Assembly (NCBI GenBank): GCA_036657595.1
Contig: JAVXFZ010000047.1
Location: 1-19,887 of the forward strand
From: Odoribacter sp036657595
GTDB taxonomy: Bacteria; Bacteroidota; Bacteroidia; Bacteroidales; Marinifilaceae
DNA length: 19,887 nt
Direction of reading: 5' to 3'
In this document: positions 8,462 through 16,896 of the stretch, in pieces
Layout: each line of letters opens with the position of its first letter
Numbering within the stretch: the first letter of the stretch is position 1
Notes under the pieces: model-generated
The model's input: the letters and a program-made list of their open reading frames with translations, nothing else
Database searches by the model: none
Told to the model about the DNA's origin: nothing
Made by a program: the position numbers and the translations under genes

Positions 8462-8534
8462 AGAGCACTGAAAAACATTCTGTATTCTCATAAACCGAGA
8501 GGTTATAAGAATACAGAATGTTTTTCAGTGCTCT
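8462..8534. repeat. 27-bp perfect inverted repeat after locus 1
   Basis: The arms 8462-8488 and 8508-8534 are exact reverse complements around a 19-base loop that can itself form AACC/GGTT. The element begins 31 bases after the stop of the metalloprotease-like gene. There is no T-run after the right arm, so Rho-independent termination is not standard, though such a stable hairpin would plausibly end or protect the locus 1 transcript. Its sequence is unrelated to the 27-bp palindrome at 68-124. Confidence 0.9.
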
Positions 8535-8818
8535 CGCACCGAGTAGTAATATAAAATAATTATTACGATGTTTTTGTTATTTTATTTGGTTTATATTGTA
8601 AATATTTTGTATATCTCATTTGTAAATTCCATAATAAATCATTTTTGAAGTTTCATTACAAAAATAATCAAATTGGGATTTACACACTTTTCGGGACACT
8701 ATCAAGTGCGACTGCTCTTTTAGATTTTCACTACCCGTCATTGTAGTTTCATTAATACAATAGCTTATCGGATTTATAGTTGACATAAAAAGTTTATGAA
8801 TAAATAGATCAATAGTTC
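8535..8818. other. AT-rich gene-free region between the two loci
   Basis: No credible coding frame on either strand and no RNA gene that I recognise. The only pattern noted is at 8675-8703, GGGATTTACACAC followed by TTTTCGGGACACTATC. Reading the other strand gives GTGTCCCGAAAAGTGTGTAAA, reminiscent of IS256-family terminal repeats, which typically carry TGTGTAAA. No matching second end or transposase is present. Confidence 0.5.
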
Positions 8819-8849
8819 TTTGGTAATTATAAGCATTTATTTATTTTTG
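8819..8849 (+). promoter_or_regulatory. Bacteroidetes housekeeping-type promoter for the second sigma gene
   Basis: TTTG at 8819-8822 (-33 element) is separated by 19 bases from TATTTTTG at 8842-8849. This matches the -7 consensus TAnnTTTG at the spacing known for Bacteroides primary-sigma promoters. Transcription should begin around 8855-8858, some 35-60 bases before the candidate start codons of the downstream ECF sigma gene. This suggests constitutive sigma synthesis, with control exerted at the protein level by FecR. Confidence 0.7.
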
Positions 8850-8890
8850 TGTGACACTCAAGAATGATATCTAATTAAACACGGACGTTT

Positions 8891-9487
8891 TTGGGTTTCC
8901 TTTATACAAATACGGTGGATATAAAAAGCAAAGAGCAATTTTTCATACAAGGAATAAGTGATAGGAAATCAGAAGCCTGGAAGGAGTTGTATGCCTCTTA
9001 TTACACACCCTTGTGTCGTTATGCTTGGAGGATTTTGGATGATCGCGAGCAAGCAACCGATATTGTGCAGGGAGTTATGATTCGTTTATGGGAAAATCCT
9101 CCTGTTTTTGATGCGATGACAGCTTTCCGGTTGTATCTCTACCGGGCGGTAAACAATAATTGTCTGCAATATATCCGGAATAAAAACCGGGAAGATAAGA
9201 GACTACAGGAATGGATGTTTTTTACCGATGAACTGGAAACGGAATCCTTATCAGGGATGGTAACGGAAGAATTGATCCGTAAATTACACCTCTTACTTGA
9301 CACCTTTCCTCCTAAACGGAAAAAGGTGATTCTGATGAGTATGAATAAAATGACTAATGAAGAAATTAGCGAAACATTGGGGGTGACGATTCATACGGTG
9401 AAGAAGCATAAAAAGGAAGCTTATGCGTTTATACGTAAGACACTTGGTTCCGAATTTGCCGTGTTGTTGTGTCTCGGGATTATTTAA
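8891..9487 (+). CDS. FecI-type ECF RNA polymerase sigma factor (locus 2)
   Basis: Second ECF sigma factor, up to 198 aa. Region 2 spans about 28-95 (EAWKELYASYYTPLCRYAWR, DREQATDIVQGVMIRLWENP). Region 4 spans about 125-182 (FPPKRKKVILMSMNKMTNEE, then TLGVTIHTVKKHKKEAYAFI). It ends in a hydrophobic tail (FAVLLCLGII), as does the locus 1 sigma. The frame opens at 8879, and no ATG precedes region 2. The start must therefore be TTG at 8891 or GTG at 8915; the latter gives a 190-aa protein beginning at DIKSKEQFF. I slightly favour GTG at 8915. Expected partner: the FecR-like protein 78 bases downstream. Expected target: the locus 2 transport operon. Confidence 0.9.
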   Translation: MGFLYTNTVDIKSKEQFFIQGISDRKSEAWKELYASYYTPLCRYAWRILDDREQATDIVQGVMIRLWENPPVFDAMTAFRLYLYRAVNNNCLQYIRNKNREDKRLQEWMFFTDELETESLSGMVTEELIRKLHLLLDTFPPKRKKVILMSMNKMTNEEISETLGVTIHTVKKHKKEAYAFIRKTLGSEFAVLLCLGII

Positions 9488-9565
9488 TTAATTAAAATAT
9501 ATTTTCACAAAGGTACTCTTTTTTCATTTTTGGGATCTTATAGATAAGAATTACTAAAAATTGAA

Positions 9566-10708
9566 ATGAAAACAAACGAAGAGTTACCGGATATTCTATC
9601 GGAATTAATCTACAAGAATTTTCTGGACTTATTACATAAAGATGAGCAGGAAGAACTGCAACGATTGTGTAAGCAGTATAAAGTGACATTGCCGGAGCGG
9701 GAGCAGGTTATATGGGCATTGGAGCATACGGATGAATTTGATAATAAAACTGCCTATCATCAGTTTGTTGCTACCACTCACCGACGTATGATTCCTGTAT
9801 GGTGGCGTATTGCCGTTGCCGTCGTATTATTGCTGACAGGTGCGGCGACGTTTTATATGTTGCGGACACCTTCTGAGCGTTTAGCGGAATGGACCGTGGC
9901 AAAAAAGATTGAGGCGGGAAGCCGGAAGGCTGTGATCACGCTGACAACGGGAGAGAGGATTGATTTGGACGTATATACGCAAGGATTGCAGGAAACGGAC
10001 GGTACGCAGATTTGGGTGGATTCGGGAAAATTGCTCTACCGGGCGGCAGATAAAAGCGGGGAGGTGATGTATAATAAGATAGAGATCCCCCGCGGCGGTG
10101 AATATCAGTTGGTTTTGGCGGATGGGACGGAGGTGTGGCTGAATGCGGAGACAGAACTGAGATTCCCGGTACATTTCGTAGGAGATCGCCGGGAGGTGTT
10201 TCTGAAAGGAGAGGCTTATTTCAAGGTGGCTAAGAACGAAGCGCAACCTTTTATTGTTTGCACTTCAAACGGGCAAATCCAGGTAATGGGAACGAGTTTC
10301 AACGTGCGCGATTATGCGGAGGAGGGGAAAGTAGTGACAACACTGGTGGAGGGCAAGGTGGATTATGTATCGGAGCGTTATAAACGCGTCAGTTTACAGC
10401 CCGGCTATATGCTGGAGGATAACGGGAGCAAAGATTACAGGATACGGAAAGTGAATACGCTGGAGTATACGGGGTGGAAAGATGGTAAGTATATTTTTGA
10501 AAATGCGTCGGTGGAGGAGATTATGACAACCTTGGAGCGGTGGTATGATGTGACAGTGTTTTACCGGAACGAGGAGGTGCGAAATCTGCATTTCACGGGC
10601 GATCTTGAACGGTATGCAAGCATTAACACCCTGCTGAATTTTATGGAAATGGGCGGTGATGTGCGCTTTGAGATCAATGGAAATACGATTATGGTAGGAA
10701 AAAAATAA
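9566..10708 (+). CDS. FecR-family anti-sigma factor / sigma regulator (locus 2)
   Basis: 380-aa inner-membrane regulator, a paralogue of the locus 1 FecR. The N-terminal cytoplasmic part (1-77) binds the sigma factor. The membrane helix is at about 78-98 (VWWRIAVAVVLLLTGAATF). The periplasmic FecR domain is at about 170-266 (IEIPRGGEYQLVLADGTEVW, RREVFLKGEAYFKV, TLVEGKV). The C-terminal DUF4974 part is at about 308-378 (FENASVEEIMTTLERWYDV), which should receive the signal from the STN domain of the next gene product. The segment GDRREVFLKGEAYFKV is nearly the same as GERREVFLKGEAYLEV of the first FecR, pointing to common ancestry of the two loci. Confidence 0.93.
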   Translation: MKTNEELPDILSELIYKNFLDLLHKDEQEELQRLCKQYKVTLPEREQVIWALEHTDEFDNKTAYHQFVATTHRRMIPVWWRIAVAVVLLLTGAATFYMLRTPSERLAEWTVAKKIEAGSRKAVITLTTGERIDLDVYTQGLQETDGTQIWVDSGKLLYRAADKSGEVMYNKIEIPRGGEYQLVLADGTEVWLNAETELRFPVHFVGDRREVFLKGEAYFKVAKNEAQPFIVCTSNGQIQVMGTSFNVRDYAEEGKVVTTLVEGKVDYVSERYKRVSLQPGYMLEDNGSKDYRIRKVNTLEYTGWKDGKYIFENASVEEIMTTLERWYDVTVFYRNEEVRNLHFTGDLERYASINTLLNFMEMGGDVRFEINGNTIMVGKK

Positions 10709-10742
10709 ATACGGACACTGTGCCAACAATCATCCGTATTTA
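10706..10742 (+). promoter_or_regulatory. Stem-loop between fecR and susC of locus 2
   Basis: TAAATACGGA (10706-10715, starting at the FecR stop codon) pairs perfectly with TCCGTATTTA (10733-10742) around a 17-base loop containing ACTGTGC. It ends 20 bases before the SusC start. There is no T-run. Position and loop motif parallel the stem-loop at 2183-2202 in locus 1. This suggests a shared post-transcriptional device (partial attenuation or mRNA processing) that would separate low regulator from high transporter expression; the function is inferred. Confidence 0.6.
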
Positions 10743-10762
10743 CGTGTGTAACATTAATATAA

Positions 10763-13700
10763 ATGAAACTTTACAAAGTTATGAAAAAAAAGTGTTATTA
10801 CGGGCGTGGAGTGCCTAAAGTAAATCTAAAAAAATTATTCTTGATGACGAAGATCGGCTTTTTGTTAGTGGTATGTCTGCATTTGAGTGCTTTTGCAGAA
10901 GGATATGGGCAAAAGGGAAAGGTGTCTTTGGATCTGCACAATGTGACACTGGAAGAGGTATTGAAGGAATTGAAACAGCAGACGGGGATGCGCCTTTTTT
11001 ATAGTGTGGAGAAGATGAAAGGTGAAAAGATAGCGCAGGTGAAGGTGGATGAAATTTCATTAGATGAAGCACTTCAGAAGATTTTGAAAGGAACGCGACT
11101 GACCTATTCGATCCAAGAAGATGTGATAGTGATCCAAGAGATTGCGGGGGGATTGTCCGCTTCGTCTGTCCATCAGATCAAGGGGAAGGTGAAGGACCTG
11201 AAAGGTAATCCGCTTCCGGGAGTGTCGGTTTTTGTGAAGGGGACGACGGTGGGAATAGCAACGGATGTGAATGGAGTTTTTAAAATTCCGGTAAACAACA
11301 CCGAGAATCTGACACTGGTATTTTCGTTCATTGGAATGAAAACGAAGGAGTTGAAATATAATGGACAGGCGATGTTGGAGGTGGTGCTGGAAGAAGATCA
11401 GGCGGAGTTGAACGAGGTGGTCTGCACCGGTTATCAAACCTTATCGAGGGAACGGGTGACGGGCTCTTTCAGTGTGATTTCCGGAGAACAGATTGAGAAT
11501 AAAACACCTATGAATTTTATGGAACGTTTGGAGGGGATGTCGTCGGGCTTGTTTATTCACAAAGGAGAGTATTCGATCCGTGGTATTTCGACGTTTGATG
11601 ATGCCAAACCTTTAGTGGTGGTAGATGGTTTTCCAATTGAAGGGGATGTGGAAACGATCAACCCCAATGATATTGATCAGGTGACGATCCTGAAGGATGC
11701 GGCGGCAGCTTCGATCTGGGGAGCAAAAGCATCTAACGGCGTGGTGGTGATTACGACGAAGAGCGGAAGGACGTCGGGTGATGATGGACGTCGGTACATC
11801 AATTATACGGATGATTTTCAGTTTGAGGCAATTCCGGATTATGACTATTTGGATAATGCCAGCCCCGCGGCTTCGTTACAATTGGAACGGGAGGCTGCCC
11901 CTCACAGTGGTGTATATAATGTGCCTGAGTATATGTATTTTAGTGTTTATTCGCCTGTCCAGAAGATTTACGAGGATTATCTGAGGGATGTGGATGTCAA
12001 TGATCCTGCCAATGCGGGAAAAGTGACAAAGGCTGAGGAGTTGTATGCCCAGCTGGGAAAGTTGGACAACCGGCAACAGCTTAAAGATGCTTTGCTGAAG
12101 AGTATGTTTCGGCAACAGCACAATTTTACGATCAGCGGTTCGACAGATAAGAATGCTCATTATATTTCCGTCAATTACAATAGCGAGCAGGGAGGATATG
12201 TGGGGTATAAGAAACAGAATATGTTGTTTAGTATCAAGGAGATTGTACAGATTCTGCCGAAATTATCGGCTACGTTCGGGGCGAATATCTCTTTTACGAA
12301 AGGGACGGATTCAAATGTTGACAGAGAGTGGTTTAATCTGAAACCCTATGATATGCTGGCGGACGAAAATGGAAATGCACTTCCGATCTATTATAAGAAA
12401 TCGGTGGCGGAGATTGACTATTTGAAAGGCGTGGGAGCGATGGATGAAAGTATTGCTCCGCTCAACGAACTGAATAATTATTCCAAACAGAATAAATCGA
12501 ATAATAACCGTCTGTTTGCGGTGTTGAATTATAAGATGCTGGATTGTCTGTCGGTGGATGTCCGCTATCAGATGGAACGGGGATATGATAAGGACACCAA
12601 ATATTCTTCGCCGGATTCTTGGGCGGTTGCGAATCTGTATAATCAATACACGTACAGAGAGGATGGTGTAGTGAATAGCCTGATTCCAAAAGGCGGAATG
12701 TATGAAGAAAGCAAAGGAGAAACTGAGTCATATTCGTTGCGTGCCTCTATTGATTTTAATAAGACGTTTGGCAAACACGAACTAAATGTGGTTGCAGGTG
12801 GAGAAAGAAGTGCTGTCCGCCATACGATTACGAGAGTGAAGAAATTGGGCTATGATAAGCAGACGTTGCTGCATGAGCCTGTAGATTTCACGGGATTGGC
12901 AAATTTCCTCGAATATGATAAATTGTATGATATTTACGGGAGTATGCCCAATGAATTTGACAATTTCAGCGATGTGGAAGACCGGTTTGTGGCTTTCTTT
13001 GGTAATTTGTCGTATCTGTTGGACGGGAAATATTCACTGACAGGTAGTGCCCGTATTGACCAGTCGAATCTCTTCGGGACAGATCCCAAATATCGTTACA
13101 CCCCGCTTTGGTCCGTGGGAGCAGGTTGGGACATTTCGAAGGAAAATTTCTTCAGCGTTGATTGGGTGGATCGTCTGCATTTCCGGACGACGTACGGTAT
13201 CAACGGATATGCTTCAAAAATGGCGGGTCCATTCTTGGTGTTAATGCGTCAGCATAGTTACTTCGTTGGTGAAATGGGGAATGCTGTTATCAGTTTTCCA
13301 AACGATAAATTACGGTGGGAGAAGACGGCAACGACCAATTTTGCCGTGGATTATTCTTTCCTGAACAACCGGATTGAAGGTAAATTGGAATATTATATCC
13401 GTAAGACATCGGATGTACTGGGAGTGGTACAGAAAGATCCGACACTGGGGATGCGGAGCCTGACGGAGAATACGGCGAGTATTTCCAATAAAGGTATCGA
13501 GTTGGAATTGAATACGGTGAATATTTCCAACAAGAATTTTAAATGGACATCGCACTTGATCTTTTCTTATAATAAGAATAAGGTGACGAATGTGGTGACG
13601 GATATTGACGCTTCGGCAGCCTATCAATGGACGTGGGATGTAATTAATGTGAAGGGGAAACCGAAGGATAGTTTTTATCGTTACCGTTGGGCAGGGCTGA

Positions 13701-14311
13701 GTGCAGCGGGTGATCCACAGGTGTATGATGCTGCAGGAAAGGTGGTGCGACCGCAGGAATATACTGATATGAACGATAAGGATGCGCTGGTGTATTGCGG
13801 GACGATTCATCCCTTGTATACGGGAAGTTTTACGAATGTCTTGAGTTATAAAGGGTTTGAATTGTCGCTGATGTTCGTTATGAATGGTGGGCACAAAATG
13901 ATGAATGATCTTTTTTCGGGGCAAAGGCCGGGCAGTACGGCGATTCATAAAGATGTGGCAAAGATGTGGCGTAATCCCGGAGATGAGCTACATACGAATG
14001 TTCCACGGATTGATTATGACGATTATTATGGTGGTGCCTATTCGCGGTCGTTCTATTCCGGTGCGGACATAAATATCTTGGATGCTACTTATATTAAGTT
14101 GCGGGAATTGTTGCTGACGTATAAACTGCCGTCGGAGTTGTTTCGTAAATTGCCGGTGAGCGGCGTTCGCCTGAAAACACAGGTGAGGAATCTCTGGTAT
14201 TGGGCGGCTAACAAAGAGGGGATTGATCCGGAAGTTCACGAATATGCCGGAGGTGTGCGGAATTTGCCGATCACTCCTACTTGGACGTTTGGTGTGAATA
14301 TAACATTTTAA
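10763..14311 (+). CDS. SusC/RagA-family TonB-dependent outer-membrane receptor with STN domain (locus 2)
   Basis: 1182-aa outer-membrane transporter. An extended signal region (1-50) contains a hydrophobic core (IGFLLVVCLHLSAFA); the ATG at 10781 (MKKKCYYGRG) is an equally plausible start. STN domain about 53-127 (VSLDLHNVTLEEVLKELKQQ to DVIVIQE). Regulatory beta-sandwich about 138-212 (GKVKDLKGNPLPGVSVFVKG). TonB-box-like NEVVCTGY at 217-224, with Cys221 where Val is usual. Plug with AKPLVVVDGFPIEGDVET and QVTILKDAAAASIWGAKASN. The barrel ends TWTFGVNITF with terminal Phe. The STN domain marks it as a transducing receptor working with the upstream FecR and sigma. SusD follows after 10 bases. 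Confidence 0.96.
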   Translation: MKLYKVMKKKCYYGRGVPKVNLKKLFLMTKIGFLLVVCLHLSAFAEGYGQKGKVSLDLHNVTLEEVLKELKQQTGMRLFYSVEKMKGEKIAQVKVDEISLDEALQKILKGTRLTYSIQEDVIVIQEIAGGLSASSVHQIKGKVKDLKGNPLPGVSVFVKGTTVGIATDVNGVFKIPVNNTENLTLVFSFIGMKTKELKYNGQAMLEVVLEEDQAELNEVVCTGYQTLSRERVTGSFSVISGEQIENKTPMNFMERLEGMSSGLFIHKGEYSIRGISTFDDAKPLVVVDGFPIEGDVETINPNDIDQVTILKDAAAASIWGAKASNGVVVITTKSGRTSGDDGRRYINYTDDFQFEAIPDYDYLDNASPAASLQLEREAAPHSGVYNVPEYMYFSVYSPVQKIYEDYLRDVDVNDPANAGKVTKAEELYAQLGKLDNRQQLKDALLKSMFRQQHNFTISGSTDKNAHYISVNYNSEQGGYVGYKKQNMLFSIKEIVQILPKLSATFGANISFTKGTDSNVDREWFNLKPYDMLADENGNALPIYYKKSVAEIDYLKGVGAMDESIAPLNELNNYSKQNKSNNNRLFAVLNYKMLDCLSVDVRYQMERGYDKDTKYSSPDSWAVANLYNQYTYREDGVVNSLIPKGGMYEESKGETESYSLRASIDFNKTFGKHELNVVAGGERSAVRHTITRVKKLGYDKQTLLHEPVDFTGLANFLEYDKLYDIYGSMPNEFDNFSDVEDRFVAFFGNLSYLLDGKYSLTGSARIDQSNLFGTDPKYRYTPLWSVGAGWDISKENFFSVDWVDRLHFRTTYGINGYASKMAGPFLVLMRQHSYFVGEMGNAVISFPNDKLRWEKTATTNFAVDYSFLNNRIEGKLEYYIRKTSDVLGVVQKDPTLGMRSLTENTASISNKGIELELNTVNISNKNFKWTSHLIFSYNKNKVTNVVTDIDASAAYQWTWDVINVKGKPKDSFYRYRWAGLSAAGDPQVYDAAGKVVRPQEYTDMNDKDALVYCGTIHPLYTGSFTNVLSYKGFELSLMFVMNGGHKMMNDLFSGQRPGSTAIHKDVAKMWRNPGDELHTNVPRIDYDDYYGGAYSRSFYSGADINILDATYIKLRELLLTYKLPSELFRKLPVSGVRLKTQVRNLWYWAANKEGIDPEVHEYAGGVRNLPITPTWTFGVNITF

Positions 14312-14321
14312 ATGATAAAAA

Positions 14322-15716
14322 ATGATGAAGATGAAAGCGATATATATATTGTTATTGGCAGGTCTGTTGTCTTCCTGCGATAATTTTCTGGACATTGTTC
14401 CTGTGGGGCAGCTTATCCCAAAGACGGTGGACGATTACGAACAGATGTTTAATAATGACTATTTGATGAAGTTGCTGAATGCAGAAACTTTTTTCGGAGC
14501 ACCGGACTATGGAATGAATGAAGTGAATTTCAGAGATGCCTATTATTATGACCGAGCCTGCTATATTTGGGGAAAGCAGGTGTTTGATGAAAACAGTATT
14601 TCTTATAGCGACTGGGGAAATCTTTATGCTACGATTTATATTGATAATGTGATTTTGGATCAGATTGGCGGAGCAGAAGGAGATGAGCTGCATCGGAAAA
14701 AGGTGATCGCTGAGGCGCGTTCTAGAAGAGCGTTCAGCTATTTGCTATTGGTGGGGATTTATGCCAAACAGTATGATGAGAGCACTGCGGAGACAGATTT
14801 AGGCGTTCCCCTTCGCCTCTCATCGGATGTATCTGGTGTTTCTCTCGTCCGTTCGACCGTGAAAGAAGTGTATGATTTTATTGAAACGGAGCTGAAGGAA
14901 GCGATGAAGGATTTGCCGGATACAGCTCCTAATAAGTTCCGGTTTACAAAAGCTGTTGCTACTTCTATTCTGGCGCGGACATATCTGATGATGATGAAGT
15001 ATGAGGATGCCCGGATTTATGCCGACCGGGCATTGAGTGAAAATAATTATCTGTATGATTATAATACGCTTGAATTATACTATGACGAGTATTATGACGG
15101 GTATTATGTAGATCAGGTATTGGCTGAGGATAACGATGAAAATTATCTGGTTCGTTATTATCAATACACGAATTGGGGTAGTGGCGTGGGGATGTCAAAA
15201 GAATTTTATGATTTGTTTCCGCACGATGGTAGCGATCAGCGGGAAAATCTGGAATTGACGGTGAAGGATCTTGATCAGACGATGGATTCTATTTATTACA
15301 ACAAGGCTACGATCATAACTATCGCACCAACCGTACCGGAGATGTATCTGATTCGTGCCGAAGGCTATGCACGGAAAGGGGATGCTGTTTCTTTGGAAAA
15401 GGCGATGGCGGATATCAACCACCTGCGTCTTTCTCGGATCGTACCGGATAAATATCAGGAAATGATGGCGACGACACAAGATCAGGTGATGGAAATCGTC
15501 TTGAAGGAAAGACGGCTGGAATTGAATATACAGGGCGGATTGAATTGGTTCGATATGAAACGGCTGAATAAGGAAGCGAAATATGCCAGGAAACAGACTC
15601 GGACAATAGATGGGGCAACCTATACGTTGGAACCCAATGGTAACAATTATGTGATGCCAATACCTTATGATGTGTTGGGCTACAACTCTGCCATTATTGA
15701 CAATTTAAGAGATTAA
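14322..15716 (+). CDS. SusD/RagB-family surface lipoprotein (locus 2)
   Basis: 464-aa ligand-binding lipoprotein paired with the preceding SusC. The signal peptide ends in the lipobox LLSSC (Cys19) followed by DNFLDIVPVGQ, a classic SusD start. SusD/TPR signatures include VIAEARSRRAFSYLLLVGIY and NKFRFTKAVATSILARTYLM. The RagB/SusD C-terminal half has PEMYLIRAEGYARKGDA and LKERRLELNIQGGLNWFDMK, then VMPIPYDVLGYNSAIIDNLR. It ends without the common QNPGY-type tail but is otherwise complete. Start choice is loose (ATGATGAAGATG at 14322-14333). It is followed after only 5 bases by a thioredoxin-like lipoprotein, so one operon is likely. Confidence 0.94.
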   Translation: MMKMKAIYILLLAGLLSSCDNFLDIVPVGQLIPKTVDDYEQMFNNDYLMKLLNAETFFGAPDYGMNEVNFRDAYYYDRACYIWGKQVFDENSISYSDWGNLYATIYIDNVILDQIGGAEGDELHRKKVIAEARSRRAFSYLLLVGIYAKQYDESTAETDLGVPLRLSSDVSGVSLVRSTVKEVYDFIETELKEAMKDLPDTAPNKFRFTKAVATSILARTYLMMMKYEDARIYADRALSENNYLYDYNTLELYYDEYYDGYYVDQVLAEDNDENYLVRYYQYTNWGSGVGMSKEFYDLFPHDGSDQRENLELTVKDLDQTMDSIYYNKATIITIAPTVPEMYLIRAEGYARKGDAVSLEKAMADINHLRLSRIVPDKYQEMMATTQDQVMEIVLKERRLELNIQGGLNWFDMKRLNKEAKYARKQTRTIDGATYTLEPNGNNYVMPIPYDVLGYNSAIIDNLRD

Positions 15717-15721
15717 GTCGT

Positions 15722-16882
15722 ATGAAAATGAAATATATACTATTATTTTTTGTACTGCAGCTTATGGGCTGCGGTACAACGATTCCTTTCGTTATGAAAG
15801 GTGATGTTGAAGCGACAGATTGGAAAACGATCTATCTATATCGGATAGAAAATGAATATTACCGTCAGATGAAAGTTATTGATTCTGCTGAGGTGTGTGA
15901 CGGTCATTTCCGTTTCGAAAGAGCAGAACTGCCGTCGGGACTTTATTTCTTAGGTAATAAAGAAGAGGGAGGAAAGGTGTTTCTGGAGCCAGGACAAATA
16001 AAGGTCAAGGGAGTACTGAGCCGGAAGAAAAATGTTGACGATGAAATAGAAGAATTGAAGTGGAAGGTGGAGGGATGTGAAGCTCATCAACTGTATGTAG
16101 CCTATCTGTCGGACAGATACGAAAAGACAGGACAGCGGCAATTAGACTCTTTGGATGAGTTGTTTTTTGCAGCAAGAGAAAAGGAGGACAGCGAGGAGAT
16201 GGCGAGAATCAAAGAGGCTTCCATCCGCCCTTATGAAAGGGCAGATTCTATCAACATAGAATTGGTGAAGCAATTGGTGGAAACAAACTACCATAGTCCG
16301 TTTGCGATTTACCTGTATGCTAAGAATTTGTTTTCTCAGCAGGAATTCCACGATACGCTGACCATCCGAAAAACTGTCGCTTATATTAATAATACCTTCG
16401 GAGAAAAAGCCCGGAATTCGGTGTATTATGACCGGTTGATAAAAAAATTGAATAAGGCCGACCGGTGTGCTATCGGTCGATTGGCTATTGAGATCATTGG
16501 TTTGGATACTTTGGGGAAAGAATTGAAATTAAGTGATTTGCGGGGGAAATATGTGTTGGTAGATTTCTGGAACTCCTATTGCCATTGGTGTCGCGAGGAA
16601 AGTCCGAATATGCGTCGGGCACTTGCCGAATGCGGAGATCGTTTCACGATTCTCGGTGTATCGAATGATACTCAGAAGAATTTGTGGATGGATGCTATCC
16701 ATTTGGACAGGGCTTACTGGAATCATATATTGCTTGATCAGAAAGTGTCTGATTCATTGTTTGATGACTATTGTATCTCAGGAATCCCTCATATCATTTT
16801 AGTGAACCCTGAAGGCATTATCGTGGCGAAAGAGATCCGAGGAGAAAATATCATCACTGTGCCGAAAGCGTTTATATTGTGA
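15722..16882 (+). CDS. TlpA-like thioredoxin-fold lipoprotein with DUF4369-type N-terminus
   Basis: 386-aa periplasmic thiol-disulfide oxidoreductase candidate. Lipobox LQLMGC with Cys17; the residues after it (GTTIPF) lack the acidic surface-export signal, so a periplasm-facing anchor is expected. Residues about 22-120 resemble DUF4369 (VIDSAEVCDGHFRFERAELP). A helical linker (120-250) follows. The thioredoxin domain is at about 252-386, with LSDLRGKYVLVDFWNSYCHW, active site Cys287-His-Trp-Cys290, and the cis-proline loop SGIPHIIL (Pro356). The CHWC active site is unlike the CGPC of the next thioredoxin gene and may set a different redox potential. The partner or substrate is unknown. Its place after SusCD and before a DsbD-like protein suggests reduction of imported or co-exported disulfide proteins. 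Confidence 0.88.
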   Translation: MKMKYILLFFVLQLMGCGTTIPFVMKGDVEATDWKTIYLYRIENEYYRQMKVIDSAEVCDGHFRFERAELPSGLYFLGNKEEGGKVFLEPGQIKVKGVLSRKKNVDDEIEELKWKVEGCEAHQLYVAYLSDRYEKTGQRQLDSLDELFFAAREKEDSEEMARIKEASIRPYERADSINIELVKQLVETNYHSPFAIYLYAKNLFSQQEFHDTLTIRKTVAYINNTFGEKARNSVYYDRLIKKLNKADRCAIGRLAIEIIGLDTLGKELKLSDLRGKYVLVDFWNSYCHWCREESPNMRRALAECGDRFTILGVSNDTQKNLWMDAIHLDRAYWNHILLDQKVSDSLFDDYCISGIPHIILVNPEGIIVAKEIRGENIITVPKAFIL

Positions 16883-16896
16883 TCATAAATCATACA

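Noticed and set aside
8780..8806. E. coli-like promoter (TTGACA ... TAAATA)
   Set aside because: Spacing is only 15 bases and Bacteroidetes do not use this consensus; the TTTG/TAnnTTTG pair at 8819-8849 fits better.
8675..8860. GACACT...CAAG occurring twice (about 8695-8705 and 8852-8862) as a direct-repeat operator
   Set aside because: Only a few bases match and the spacing within the two copies differs; likely chance in AT-rich DNA.
8431..8890. CRISPR array or small RNA gene between the loci
   Set aside because: No regularly spaced repeats and no recognisable RNA fold beyond the single inverted repeat.
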